A DNA stretch of 64,000 bases from Mycolicibacterium sp. P9-22 (GTDB taxonomy: Bacteria; Actinomycetota; Actinomycetes; Mycobacteriales; Mycobacteriaceae): positions 558,001 to 622,000 of the forward strand of contig NZ_NPKP01000002.1 in the NCBI RefSeq assembly GCF_008329585.1, given 5' to 3'. Each line of letters starts with the position of its first letter. Within the stretch, counting starts at the first letter, position 1. The position numbers and the translations under genes are program-made. Shown in pieces: positions 19,278 to 28,635 of the stretch. The notes beneath the pieces were generated by a model. The model saw nothing but the letters and a program-made list of their open reading frames with translations. It was not told where the DNA came from and ran no database searches.

Positions 19278-19933
19278 CAGACCGACGCTCCTTCTTTCTG
19301 TGCCGTCGTGTGCGCGCTGATGTAGGCATCCAGCGCTTCGACGCTGAAGATCACGTCATCGGCATGCAACACGTCGTACGCGTTGAGCTGGTCCGCCGAG
19401 ATCACGTGGACATTCGGCAGGTTGCGGACGCTCTTGGCGCCGACCTCGTCGCTGCGACCGATGACGATCAGGACCTTCTTGTTGGTGGTCAGGCTCTCCA
19501 GGAAAGCCTTGGCCGCCTTGGTCGACGGGGTCTGCCCGCTGATCAGTTCGGTGATCGCATGGATGCGTTCGTTGCGCGCCCGGTCCGAGAGCGCCCCGCG
19601 GGTGGCGGCGGCGATCATCTTCTTGGGAGTGCGCTGGCTGTAGTCACGCGGCTTCGGGCCGTGCACCACGCCACCACCGGTGAACTGCGGTGCGCGGGTC
19701 GAGCCCTGACGGGCGCGGCCGGTGCCCTTCTGGCGGTACGGCTTCTTGCCACCGCCGGACACCTCGGCACGAGTCTTCGCCGAGTGCGTGCCCTGACGCT
19801 TGGCGGCCAGCTGCGCGGTGACGACCTGGTGCAGCAGCGCGATGTTGGGCTCAACATCGAACAGTGCGGCAGGCAGCTCCACGGAGCCGTCCTTCTTGCC
19901 GTCCGGGGTGTGGACGTCAATCTTGAGAGTCAT
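19277..19933 (-). CDS. rplD: 50S ribosomal protein L4
   Basis: A 218-residue uL4 protein. The extended tunnel loop is seen as [46 protein letters not shown], followed by [16 protein letters not shown]. In E. coli L4 autoregulates the S10 operon; no such control element can be recognised here. Start and stop overlap rplC and rplW by one base each. Confidence 0.96.
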   Translation of the reverse strand: MTLKIDVHTPDGKKDGSVELPAALFDVEPNIALLHQVVTAQLAAKRQGTHSAKTRAEVSGGGKKPYRQKGTGRARQGSTRAPQFTGGGVVHGPKPRDYSQRTPKKMIAAATRGALSDRARNERIHAITELISGQTPSTKAAKAFLESLTTNKKVLIVIGRSDEVGAKSVRNLPNVHVISADQLNAYDVLHADDVIFSVEALDAYISAHTTAQKEGASV

Positions 19934-20586
19934 TACTTCTCACCTCGTTTGATCGCGGTGCGGACCACGACGAGTCCACCGTTGCGCCCGGGGACGGCGC
20001 CCTTGATCAGCAGCACACCGTTCTCGGCATCGACCTTGTGCACCTTCAGGTTCTGGGTGGTGACGCGGTCACTACCCATGCGGCCCGACATGCGGGTGCC
20101 CTTGAAGACGCGGCCCGGGGTGGCACAGCCACCGATCGAGCCGGGGCGGCGGTGCACGGCCTGGGCGCCGTGCGAGGCACCCTGACCCGAGAAACCGTGG
20201 CGCTTCATGGTGCCGGCGAAGCCCTTGCCCTTGCTGGTGCCCGTCACGTCGACGTACGCGCCGTCGGCGAAGATCTCGGCGGTCAGCTCCTGGCCGACCT
20301 CGTAATCGGCAGCGGCGGCCTCGTTCTCGAGCCGGAGCTCGGCGAGGTGACGGCGCGGGTTCACACCTGCGGCGGCGAACTGGCCGGCAACCGGCTTGTT
20401 CACCTTGCGCGGGCTGATCTCGCCGTACGCCAACTGCACTGCGCTGTAGCCGTCGCGCTCCGGGGTGCGGATGCGCGTCACGACGTTCGGGCCGGCCTTG
20501 ACGACCGTGACCGGGACGACCTTGTTGTTCTCGTCGAACACCTGCGTCATGCCCAGCTTGGTGCCCAAAATGCCTTTTCTAGCCAT
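19933..20586 (-). CDS. rplC: 50S ribosomal protein L3
   Basis: A 217-residue uL3 protein starting [19 protein letters not shown]. The conserved loop region [31 protein letters not shown] reaching the peptidyl transferase centre is intact, as is [19 protein letters not shown]. Fourteen bases separate it from rpsJ. Confidence 0.97.
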   Translation of the reverse strand: MARKGILGTKLGMTQVFDENNKVVPVTVVKAGPNVVTRIRTPERDGYSAVQLAYGEISPRKVNKPVAGQFAAAGVNPRRHLAELRLENEAAAADYEVGQELTAEIFADGAYVDVTGTSKGKGFAGTMKRHGFSGQGASHGAQAVHRRPGSIGGCATPGRVFKGTRMSGRMGSDRVTTQNLKVHKVDAENGVLLIKGAVPGRNGGLVVVRTAIKRGEK

Positions 20587-20600
20587 TTTTCTGGGTTCTC

Positions 20601-20906
20601 CTACTGGATGTTGACGTCGACGCTGGCCGGCAGATCGATGCGCATCAAGGCGTCAACGGTCTTCGGCGTGGGGTCGAGGATGTCGATAAGGCGCTTGTGG
20701 GTACGCATCTCGAAATGCTCCCGCGAGTCCTTGTACTTATGGGGGGACCGGATGACGCAGTACACGTTCTTCTCGGTCGGCAGCGGCACCGGGCCGACCA
20801 CGCTCGCTCCCGTACGGGTGACCGTCTCGACGATCTTGCGCGCCGAGGCGTCAATCGCCTCGTGGTCGTAGGCCTTCAGCCTGATGCGGATCTTCTGTCC
20901 CGCCAC
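20601..20906 (-). CDS. rpsJ: 30S ribosomal protein S10 (NusE)
   Basis: A 101-residue uS10 protein, first gene of the S10 operon. It starts at GTG ([28 protein letters not shown]) with a GGAAAG ribosome-binding site. The loop [34 protein letters not shown] is conserved. Besides its 30S role, S10 acts with NusB in antitermination. A long upstream region separates it from the divergent DUF4442 gene. Confidence 0.97.
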
Positions 20907-21478
20907 GCTTTCCTACCTCACTATTAAGGGCTTCCGCGCTGAGGGCGCGAAAAACTCTGTCTTCGTGCGCTCTGCCGAACGGGTGTTCCCGCACGACAGC
21001 GCGCTGGCTATGCCGCCGCTGTTTACCTGTCTCTGGTTCACCGACCCCCGCGCTCGGGTGTGTCGCCCTTACGCACACTCTTTCGCGTAGATAATCTGTC
21101 GCAATCGAGGTGGGGACCGGGTGCGTCCGTGTAGGACGCGGGTCGGATGCTCTCAGCCAGGCGAACCCGGCAGAAGGCAACCCGAACAGTATGCCTCAGA
21201 TCGCGGCGTCCTCCAAATCCCCATATGAGCAGCTTGGAGGCTCGTCGAGACGCTGTGGAGGTACACAAACCGCTCGAGCGCCTGCCCCACGTCAGCCAGC
21301 CGCACGTCGGCCTCTACTTCGCTGACACCAGGTAGACAGAACGGCGCTATCTCCTACCTCATGTCAGCCGGCCGCGGTCGCCTTCGGTCCTCGCTGAAAT
21401 CAGGTAGCCGAGACCCCGCGCGAGACCGCAGGCCGGAGCACACCGCGTGTCTATCTTACTCCAGAGTAAGGTAGCCGG
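20907..21478. promoter_or_regulatory. Divergent intergenic region with S10 operon leader
   Basis: The 572 bases between rpsJ (minus) and the DUF4442 gene (plus) contain no gene that I can support. The S10 promoter should lie here; an A/T-rich minus-strand patch around 21078-21105 (GATTATCTACGCG) is the most promoter-like stretch, giving a leader of roughly 170 bases, but no -35/-10 pair is certain. The right end holds the palindrome described at 21455. A 36-codon plus-strand ORF at 21225-21335 has no ribosome-binding site. Confidence 0.5.
21455..21470. promoter_or_regulatory. Perfect palindrome CTTACTC-CA-GAGTAAG, candidate operator
   Basis: A 7+2+7 perfect inverted repeat ends eight bases before the ATG of the DUF4442 gene. 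TTACTC/GAGTAA dyads of this form are typical of TetR-family repressors. Binding here would block transcription or translation start of the gene at 21479. Confidence 0.55.
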
Positions 21479-21955
21479 ATGACAGACAGTCCCACCTACC
21501 GCGCCTGGCAACAGCTGTCGAACAAACCGCTGGGCAGCCGGCTGTTCTCGGTGGCCGCGATGATCCGGGTCCCGTACTTCGCCTCGGTGCTCCCCCACGT
21601 GGTGCACATGGCCCCGGGCAGCGCCGAGGTGCTGGTCCCGAAGTGGTTCTACATCTACAACCACCTGCGCACCGTGCACGCGATCGCCGCGTGCAACGCC
21701 GCCGAGGTCGCCATGGGAATGGCCATGGAAGCCACCGTGCCCGGCACCCACCGCTGGATCCCCAAGGGAATGACGGTTCAGTACCTGGCCAAGGCCACCA
21801 CCTCGCTGCGGGCGCGGGCCGAGTTCAGCCCACCCGACTTCGATGCCATCACCGAAGGTGCGGAGTTGGTGGTGCCGGTCAGCATCACCGACCGCGTCGG
21901 CACCGAGGTCGTGCACGCCGACATCACCACCTGGGTGACGCCGAACAGCCGGTAG
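21479..21955 (+). CDS. DUF4442 hotdog-fold protein (putative thioesterase)
   Basis: A 158-residue protein. The pattern MAPGSAEVLVPKWFYIYNHLRTVHAIAACNAAEVAMGMAMEATVP matches DUF4442, a hotdog-fold family related to acyl-CoA thioesterases; His (in LRTVHA) and Asn (in CNAAE) sit where those enzymes hold substrate. IPKGMTVQYLAKATTSLRARAEF forms the following strands. It is monocistronic and preceded by a 16-base palindrome that likely regulates it. Substrate unknown. Confidence 0.8.
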   Translation: MTDSPTYRAWQQLSNKPLGSRLFSVAAMIRVPYFASVLPHVVHMAPGSAEVLVPKWFYIYNHLRTVHAIAACNAAEVAMGMAMEATVPGTHRWIPKGMTVQYLAKATTSLRARAEFSPPDFDAITEGAELVVPVSITDRVGTEVVHADITTWVTPNSR

Positions 21956-21979
21956 TACGGGCCAAGCGCCGTCCACGCG

Positions 21980-24052
21980 TTATCCGTTGTCGCCGGGCTG
22001 CCCATTACCAGTCCCGCCAGTACCGCCGATTCCACCGGTGCCGGGTGAGTTTCTGTTCGTCTCGCCCGTACGGCTTCCCCCATTGCCGCCGTCACCACCA
22101 GTGCCGGTGTCGCTGTCGCCGCCCCGCCCGCCGTTGCCGGCATACGTGGTCGAGGAACCTCCGCTCCTGAAGGAACCGCCACCCGTACCGCCGTCGCCGC
22201 CGTTACCCGCCTGACTCTCGCCGCCCGCTCCTCCATGACCCGCTCGATGATTGGCGCCGGCGCTGTCGGTCACGGAGACGGCACCGCCGGTACCGCCCCG
22301 GCCGCCGTCACCGGTGTTGCTGTTGCCGCCCATGCCGCCGTTGCCGGCGGTGTCCACGCCTGATGAGTTCACTACCGTGATGGACCCGCCGGTTCCGCCG
22401 TTTCCGGCGGGCCCGTTTTCGCTGTAACCGCCGTTGCCGCCGTTGCCGGCCGTCTTCACTCCGCTCGTGGCATTGTTGTTTCCGCCGTTACCGCCGTCGC
22501 CGCCGGCACCGCTGACGCCCTGCACGCCCGCCTGCCCTGCAGTGGCACCGCTGCCTGCGGTTCCGGCTGCGCCGCCGGCACCCGCATCGCCACCGTCGCC
22601 GCCCTTCTGGGCAGGTGTGTTGACGCTGTTCAGTGAGGCTCCATTGGCACCGTTTCCACCATTGCCACCGTCACCGCCATCGCCGGCGTCACCGCCGTTG
22701 CCTCGAACCCCGTTCACGAGCCCATCGCTGCCGGCCTGTCCGCCGGTGCCACCCATGCCTTTCGCACCGCCCTCGCCCGCGAGCCCTGCGGCACCGCCGT
22801 TGCCGCCGTTGCCGCCGGCCTGTCCGCCGACCCCGATGCCCCCATTCGCGCCCGCGGTGGTGGCGTCTACACCGTCGCCGCCGTCGCCGCCGTCGACGCC
22901 GTTTCCGCCGTCACCGCCGTTGCCGCCGTTGCCGCCTGCGCCACCGGAGCCGTTGAGGCCCGCCTGACCGTCGCCGCCCGCGGTTCCGCCCGTGCCGCCA
23001 GTTCCCGCGATGCCTCCCAGCCCGATCTGGCCGGCGTCCCCGCCCGCGCCGCCGGTGCCACCATTGGTGCCGGCGATCCCGTCTTCGCCTGCACCACCGG
23101 CGGTACTCGCATGTTGCCCGTCGTCGCCGTTGCCACCGTCGAGGCCTCGCGCTCCGGCACCGCCGCTGCCTGCGGCGCCACCGTTACCGCCGTCACCGTT
23201 GAGTCCGGCGGCGCCCACCGAGCCGAGCAGTCCCGATCTTCCGCCTGCGCCTGCGTCACCGCCTGCGCCACCAGCACCACCGCCACCACCGTCCTGCCCG
23301 GCTTGCCCATCACCAGAAGCGTTGGTGGACAACGCATTGACGCCCGAACCGCCGCTGCCGCCAGCCGCGCCCTGGCCGCCGGCACCACCGTGGGCGCCGT
23401 TGCCGATGAGCAATCCTCCGGCGCCGCCGCGGCCGCCCGAACCCCCGGCAGTGCCGGCGGTTCCGGCCTGACCCGCAGAGCCGGCCTGACCCGCGATACC
23501 CGCCGCGCCGGCACCCCCGGCCCCGCCATTGCCTACGAACAACCCACCGCGGCCACCATTGCCGCCGGCCAGTCCGGTGCCTGCGGCCGCGTTGCCGCCG
23601 GTGCCGCCGTTTCCGAACCACCCCGCGTTCCCGCCGTTGCCACCGTTGGCGCCGGCACCTCCCGAGCCGAACAGCAGTCCCGCGTGGCCGCCGTTGCACG
23701 CCGACCCCACACAGTCGGCTGCCGCGTCCGCGCCGTTGCCGATGAAGTGGCGGATGATAGTTGTGATCGGAATGGGTCCCGAGGGAGCCGGCGCGATGAA
23801 CGCGATCCTTTGCGACTGAGCTGCCGTGGGGCGCGCAGATGTCTCCGTCTGCAACCCGACCGAACCCGTCATTATCAGACACAACGGGTCACACGAGGCG
23901 ACCGAAGGACCCGTCACCAGCGACACCTGTTCCGCACCCGGTCCGTCCGCGCCCGAATCTGCCAAGGCAACCAGGGGGAAACCGATCATTCCGCCGACCC
24001 CCAGCGCTACGGCCAACCCGCCCACACGACCGACATGCCATACAGCACCCAC
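21980..24052 (-). CDS. PGRS-type glycine-rich secreted protein lacking a PE domain
   Basis: A protein of about 690 residues starting at GTG 24052 (a second in-frame GTG lies six codons in). Residues 1-32 form a signal peptide ([21 protein letters not shown]). A non-repetitive segment to about residue 115 ends in [36 protein letters not shown], which mimics the junction between PE linker and PGRS domain. The remaining 570 or so residues are GGAGG/GNGG-type repeats (for example [17 protein letters not shown]). The PE domain of about 100 residues that directs type VII secretion is absent, so export is probably by Sec or Tat. Two cysteines precede the repeats. It converges with the DUF4442 gene. 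Function unknown. Confidence 0.85.
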   Translation of the reverse strand: MGAVWHVGRVGGLAVALGVGGMIGFPLVALADSGADGPGAEQVSLVTGPSVASCDPLCLIMTGSVGLQTETSARPTAAQSQRIAFIAPAPSGPIPITTIIRHFIGNGADAAADCVGSACNGGHAGLLFGSGGAGANGGNGGNAGWFGNGGTGGNAAAGTGLAGGNGGRGGLFVGNGGAGGAGAAGIAGQAGSAGQAGTAGTAGGSGGRGGAGGLLIGNGAHGGAGGQGAAGGSGGSGVNALSTNASGDGQAGQDGGGGGAGGAGGDAGAGGRSGLLGSVGAAGLNGDGGNGGAAGSGGAGARGLDGGNGDDGQHASTAGGAGEDGIAGTNGGTGGAGGDAGQIGLGGIAGTGGTGGTAGGDGQAGLNGSGGAGGNGGNGGDGGNGVDGGDGGDGVDATTAGANGGIGVGGQAGGNGGNGGAAGLAGEGGAKGMGGTGGQAGSDGLVNGVRGNGGDAGDGGDGGNGGNGANGASLNSVNTPAQKGGDGGDAGAGGAAGTAGSGATAGQAGVQGVSGAGGDGGNGGNNNATSGVKTAGNGGNGGYSENGPAGNGGTGGSITVVNSSGVDTAGNGGMGGNSNTGDGGRGGTGGAVSVTDSAGANHRAGHGGAGGESQAGNGGDGGTGGGSFRSGGSSTTYAGNGGRGGDSDTGTGGDGGNGGSRTGETNRNSPGTGGIGGTGGTGNGQPGDNG

Positions 24053-24239
24053 GGGGATCCCATCGTCGTTTGCGGCAGGCAGTTCCCGGCGCTTTCGTTC
24101 GAGTATTACGGCACAAGGTCGTCAACGGACGTGTTTGCCCGAATTATTGACGGCTATGTCGAATCTGCGGTGTCCGCAGCTGCACGATGCGCTCGAACCT
24201 CGCACCATCTGACGCCCGGAGCGAGTCAGCGGGCTGCGC

Positions 24240-25826
24240 TCAGCGTTGCAGCCCCGCCCAGAAGTCGCACTGGTGCTGTCGCCCGAAATCCTCGGCAACC
24301 CGGCTACCGTCCGGTTGCAGCGACATCCACGGTCCGTCGCCGCTGACCGCCGGCCACTCCGGTGCGCCGTCGGCCGACGGCACGCCCGTCCTGACGAACT
24401 GTGCCCAGAAATCGATCATCTGGTCGGACAACTGCTGCTGAGCCGGGTTCAGCGGCGGGGCACCGCCGACGTCGAACAGATAGCGCAGTTCCAGCGAATG
24501 GCTGGCACCCACCGGAAAAGGCAAAGTGCGCATGGGTTCCGGTGCCGGCGGATTCGGATCGTTGAATTCGTAGGCGTACACGTCGTTGGCGGTCGCCAGT
24601 TGATCGGCCATCTCATCGGCAATACAGGCGAACACCCCGTCGGTGACCGCCGCCGAGTACGCCAGCGCGGCACTGCCGCCATACCGATCCAACGGGTACC
24701 GGGCACCAACCGCGGCGGCGTCGGACCCGAAGGTATCGGCGAGCAGACCGGGATACTCGCCCGGCGCGTACTGCGTGGTCCCGCGCAGGTATTGCAGAGC
24801 GACGAACAGGGTGAACTCGTCACGGTTGCTGCCGATCAGCACGGGCACATCGGCCGCCCGGCCCTCGCGGAACGCGACCATGGGATCCTCGGGCAGGACG
24901 GTGGTTCCGTACACCGGCCCACTCAACGTGTCCTCACCGATTCGGTCGTACCACACGGGTTTTCGCAGTTTGTGATCCGGCAGGGCGCGCAGGCAGGCCG
25001 CCGCGGCCGCCGGATCACCGCAGCCGACATCTCGTGCGTAGTCCGCGCTGATGCGCTCGGCCGCCGGCAGTGCCAACTGGGCCTGACATGGCCCGCTCTG
25101 GATGATCGCGGCCCGGAACAGGCCCTTCGACTCGGGCGCGACCATGTGATCGCACACCGACATCCCGCCGGCCGACTCGCCGGCAATGGTCACTTTGTCC
25201 GGATCGCCGCCGAACGCCTCGATGTTGTCATGCACCCAGCGCAATGCCGCCTGCTGATCCTGCAACCCGTAGTTGCCTACAGCACCTTGCGGGCCGAGCG
25301 CCGGATGCGCGAGGAAGCCGAGCGCACCGAGTCGGTAGTTCAGCGTGACGACGACGATATCGCCACGGTCGACGAGCCACCGCGAGTCGTACATCCCGCC
25401 GTTTCCGTTGATGAACGCGCCACCGTGGATCCAAACCATCACCGGCCGTAGCTCTTCCGCCGGCGGCGGGGTCCAGACGTTCAGGGTGAGGCAGTCCTCG
25501 TCGGTCTGCCTGCCCATCTCCAGATCGCTGCCCTCGTCCTGCAGGCAGCGCGGGCCGACCTTGGTCGCATCGCGCACTCCGGCCCAGGGTGCCACCGGTT
25601 GCGGGGGCTGCCAGCGCAGCGGACCCACCGGTGGGGCCGCGTACGGGATACCCGCGAAATTTCGTTTATCGAGGGTGGCAACCCCCTGCACCAGGCCCGC
25701 GGTCGTCTTGACCACGGACGGGTCGGCCGGCAGGGATGCCGGTGCGTCGGCGCCGGTGTCTGCGCAGCCGAGCGTGAGCGCCCCGACGATCAGTAATGCC
25801 AACGCACAGCGGACGAGTCGGGACAT
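24240..25826 (-). CDS. Type B carboxylesterase lipoprotein
   Basis: A 528-residue alpha/beta hydrolase with an N-terminal signal and lipobox ALTLGC, so it should be anchored outside the membrane. The family signatures are EDCLTLNVW, the oxyanion region IHGGAF, and the nucleophile elbow GESAGG. Ester or lipid substrates in the envelope are likely. I chose the ATG at 25826 because it sits directly before the basic signal-peptide start (SRLVRCALALL); an upstream GTG at 25835 adds three residues. It is divergent from the P450 gene, with 115 bases between starts. Confidence 0.9.
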   Translation of the reverse strand: MSRLVRCALALLIVGALTLGCADTGADAPASLPADPSVVKTTAGLVQGVATLDKRNFAGIPYAAPPVGPLRWQPPQPVAPWAGVRDATKVGPRCLQDEGSDLEMGRQTDEDCLTLNVWTPPPAEELRPVMVWIHGGAFINGNGGMYDSRWLVDRGDIVVVTLNYRLGALGFLAHPALGPQGAVGNYGLQDQQAALRWVHDNIEAFGGDPDKVTIAGESAGGMSVCDHMVAPESKGLFRAAIIQSGPCQAQLALPAAERISADYARDVGCGDPAAAAACLRALPDHKLRKPVWYDRIGEDTLSGPVYGTTVLPEDPMVAFREGRAADVPVLIGSNRDEFTLFVALQYLRGTTQYAPGEYPGLLADTFGSDAAAVGARYPLDRYGGSAALAYSAAVTDGVFACIADEMADQLATANDVYAYEFNDPNPPAPEPMRTLPFPVGASHSLELRYLFDVGGAPPLNPAQQQLSDQMIDFWAQFVRTGVPSADGAPEWPAVSGDGPWMSLQPDGSRVAEDFGRQHQCDFWAGLQR

Positions 25827-25941
25827 GGAAGGCACCGCCCGAGCCTACTGACCACGATTCCGGAATTCCGGGGCGTGCGGGCCGTGAGGTCCCCTAGACT
25901 GCAACTTGACACCCGTCAAGACAGTATTGAGGAGCCGATGG

Positions 25942-27207
25942 ATGAGCACTCCGACCAAGGATGATCGGGCCAGCCAGTACGCCAACGTGTTCGTCGAGCC
26001 CAAGGCCTATGCCGATGATGCGCACCTGCACGAGGCACTGGCCTATCTGCGGGAACATGAGCCGGTCGTCCGGGTCGAGTCGAGGCTCTACCGCCCGTTC
26101 TGGGCAATCACGAAACACGCCGACATCATGGCCATCGAGCGCGAGAACAATCTGTTCCTCAGCGAGCCCCGGCCATTGCTGGCCACCGCCGCGGCCGACG
26201 ATCTGGCCAAGGAGCAGCTGGCAGCGGGCATGGGCCTGCGCACGCTCATCCACATGGACGACCCGCACCATCGCAAGGTCCGTGCCATCGGCGCCGACTG
26301 GTTCCGCCCAAAGGCCATGCGCGATCTGAAGGTCCGCGTCGACGAACTCGCCAAACGCTATGTGGACCGGATGCGCGATATCGGGCCCGAGTGCGACTTC
26401 GTCACCGAGATCGCGGTGCACTTCCCGCTCTACGTCATCATGTCGCTGCTGGGGCTGCCCGAGGACGACTACGAGCGCATGCACATGCTGACTCAGGAGA
26501 TGTTCGGCGGCGACGATGACGAGTACAAGCGCGAAGGCGGGTCCCTCGAGGATCAGCTCCAGGTACTGCTCGACTTCTTCGCCTACTTCTCCCGGCTCAC
26601 CGCGTCCCGCCGGGAGAACCCGACCGGCGATCTGGCCTCCGCGATCGCCAACGGGCGCATCGATGGCGAGCCACTGACCGATGTGGACACCGTTTCCTAC
26701 TACGTGATCGTCGCGAGTGCCGGCCACGACACCACCAAAGACGCGATCTCGGGCGGACTGCTGGCCCTCATCGAGAATCCCGATCAGCTTGAGCGGCTGC
26801 GCGAGGATCCGTCGCTGATGGGCACCGCGGTCGAGGAGATGATCCGCTGGACCACACCGGTCAAGGAGTTCATGCGGACCGCCGCCGCCGATACCGAGAT
26901 CCGCGGCGTGCCGATAGCCGCGGGTGAATCCGTCTATCTGGCTTATGTTTCCGGTAACCGCGACGAAGAGGTGTTCGAGGAGCCGTTCCGCTTCGATGTC
27001 AGCCGCGACCCCAACAAGCACGTCGCGTTCGGATATGGCGTGCACTTCTGCCTCGGCGCGGCGTTGGCCCGGATGGAGATGAACAGCCTGTTCTCCGAAC
27101 TGATTCCGCGCCTGGACTCGATCGAGCTGGCCGGTGAGCCCGAACTGTCCGCGACGACGTTCGTCGGCGGGCTCAAGCACCTGCCGATCAGGTACTCACT
27201 GCGGTAG
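25942..27207 (+). CDS. Cytochrome P450
   Basis: A 421-residue soluble bacterial P450. It shows the I-helix oxygen-activation motif AGHDTT (260-265), the ExxR pair at 299-302 (EMIR), and the heme loop FGYGVHFCLG with thiolate Cys370. The ATG at 25942 has a GAGGAG ribosome-binding site about seven bases upstream; a longer frame from 25906 lacks one. Electrons would come from a ferredoxin/reductase, and a ferredoxin reductase gene lies at 36380. Substrate unknown; sequence style suggests sterol, fatty-acid or terpenoid oxidation. It converges with mftG across a hairpin. Confidence 0.9.
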   Translation: MSTPTKDDRASQYANVFVEPKAYADDAHLHEALAYLREHEPVVRVESRLYRPFWAITKHADIMAIERENNLFLSEPRPLLATAAADDLAKEQLAAGMGLRTLIHMDDPHHRKVRAIGADWFRPKAMRDLKVRVDELAKRYVDRMRDIGPECDFVTEIAVHFPLYVIMSLLGLPEDDYERMHMLTQEMFGGDDDEYKREGGSLEDQLQVLLDFFAYFSRLTASRRENPTGDLASAIANGRIDGEPLTDVDTVSYYVIVASAGHDTTKDAISGGLLALIENPDQLERLREDPSLMGTAVEEMIRWTTPVKEFMRTAAADTEIRGVPIAAGESVYLAYVSGNRDEEVFEEPFRFDVSRDPNKHVAFGYGVHFCLGAALARMEMNSLFSELIPRLDSIELAGEPELSATTFVGGLKHLPIRYSLR

Positions 27208-27209
27208 TT

Positions 27210-27230
27210 CCGCCGGATGGCATCCGGCGG
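27210..27230. terminator. Bidirectional hairpin between the P450 gene and mftG
   Basis: CCGCCGGATG-G-CATCCGGCGG is a perfect 10-base inverted repeat two bases after the P450 stop and 20 bases before the mftG stop. It could serve both converging transcripts. There is no T-run. Confidence 0.65.
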
Positions 27231-27250
27231 GCTGCATCCCGGCGCTGCGG

Positions 27251-28624
27251 CTAACCCGCGATGAGCTCCGCCGCCCGGTGCCCGATCATCGCGATGGTGG
27301 CATGCGGCCCGCGCGAGGTGGCCGTCGGCATGATCGAACCGTCGGCCACCCACAACCCGTCGACACCCAGCACCCGGCACTGCGGATCCAGCACGGTGCC
27401 CAGCGGCGCGGTGCCGCACAGATGTTGGGTGGTGGACCAGTTCGCCTCGCGGTCGATGACTCCGGCGATGTCACGAGCCAGGTCGGCACCGCGCCGCAGC
27501 GCCGCGACATCGCCGGCCACGGTGTCGTAGTGATGCTCGATGACGGGCGCCACCGCGATATCCGGGGATGCCACCGTCAACCGGCCCCGCGCCGCGGGAC
27601 GCATGAGAGCGACCCCGATATGCGGTGGATCCGAAGGCGCCTCTCCCGTCATCTGCGCGAAACCCGCTGTGTACAGGCGGATCTCCATCCCGTCGACCGA
27701 CAGTGCCGCCTCGATCGGGGCCCGCCCACCGGCCGCGGGCCAGTCGACGGGCAGCACCCACTCGGGGTGATCGCTGAAACCGGCTCCCACGGGCAGATCC
27801 GCCAGCACCCCGATCCCGGCGGCGCCGAGCACGTCGGCGGGACCACAGCCGGATACCAGCAGCAGCTGCGCGGTACCGATCGCCCCGGCACACAGCACGA
27901 CACGGTCGGCGGCGTAGTGCACCGGGCCCGACGGCCCGAGCGCGTCCACGCCGACCGCCCGGGTACCCGAGAACTTGATCCGCTGTGCCCTGGTAGCCGG
28001 GTGCACCACAAGGTTGGGCCGCACCAGTGCGGGTACCAGGAACGCGGCCCCCGGCCCGACCCTGGTGCCGTCCAGTACGTTCAGCGGCAGCGCGCCGACA
28101 CCGTCGGCGGGGTCGGCACCGTTGAGATCGTCGATCCAGCGAAACCCCTTTGCCAGCACCGACTGTACGAATTTGTCGGTGCCCGAGGTGAACTCACGGG
28201 TCCGGCGCACCGGTATCGGCCCGGCGTCCCCGTGTAGCGGTCCGCTGAAGTCCAGGTCCGTCTCGATCGCCCGGAAGTGCGGCAGCACGTCGTTCCAGGA
28301 CCAGCCGGGAACCTGCCAGTCCGCGAAGTCCGCGGGCACGCCACGGCAGAAGTAGCCGCCGTTGATCGCTCCGGACCCGCCGACCACCGAACCGCGCACC
28401 AGGTCGACGTCCCGGCGGGGGGCATCCGTCAGGACCGCCGGGTACCGGCTGACCACCGGGCTACCGGGCCCGATCGGCACCAGGTGCGCATCGCCGGCGC
28501 GCGGAACAAGAGCCTGCGGTCCCGCCTCCAGGACCGTGACGGTCCGCCCGGTATCGTACGAAAGACGTTCGGCAAGAATCGAACCAGCGCTACCGGCACC
28601 GACGATCACAACATCACTGTGCAA
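27251..28624 (-). CDS. mftG: GMC-family flavin dehydrogenase of the mycofactocin locus
   Basis: A 457-residue FAD enzyme. The dinucleotide-binding motif GAGSAGSILAERL begins at about residue 8, and the GMC signature GSGAINGGYFCRG follows. The C-terminal block TQHLCGTAPLGTVLDPQCRVLGVDGLWVADGSIMP holds the expected catalytic histidine region. MftG is known to link mycofactocinol reoxidation to respiration during alcohol growth. The only start that fits the family N-terminus (HSDVVIVGAG) is a TTG at 28624, 11 bases after the mftF stop; the much longer open frame upstream overlaps mftF and is spurious. Confidence 0.88.
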   Translation of the reverse strand: MHSDVVIVGAGSAGSILAERLSYDTGRTVTVLEAGPQALVPRAGDAHLVPIGPGSPVVSRYPAVLTDAPRRDVDLVRGSVVGGSGAINGGYFCRGVPADFADWQVPGWSWNDVLPHFRAIETDLDFSGPLHGDAGPIPVRRTREFTSGTDKFVQSVLAKGFRWIDDLNGADPADGVGALPLNVLDGTRVGPGAAFLVPALVRPNLVVHPATRAQRIKFSGTRAVGVDALGPSGPVHYAADRVVLCAGAIGTAQLLLVSGCGPADVLGAAGIGVLADLPVGAGFSDHPEWVLPVDWPAAGGRAPIEAALSVDGMEIRLYTAGFAQMTGEAPSDPPHIGVALMRPAARGRLTVASPDIAVAPVIEHHYDTVAGDVAALRRGADLARDIAGVIDREANWSTTQHLCGTAPLGTVLDPQCRVLGVDGLWVADGSIMPTATSRGPHATIAMIGHRAAELIAG

Positions 28625-28635
28625 AGCGCCGCGCT

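Noticed and set aside
21225-21335. A 36-codon plus-strand ORF upstream of rpsJ
   Set aside because: No ribosome-binding site, no recognisable motif, and it lies in the S10 control region. It could still be a small peptide, but the sequence does not support it.
22000-23800. Short repeats in 22-23.8 kb considered as a CRISPR or mobile repeat array
   Set aside because: They are the degenerate codon repeats of the PGRS coding sequence, without uniform repeats or spacers.
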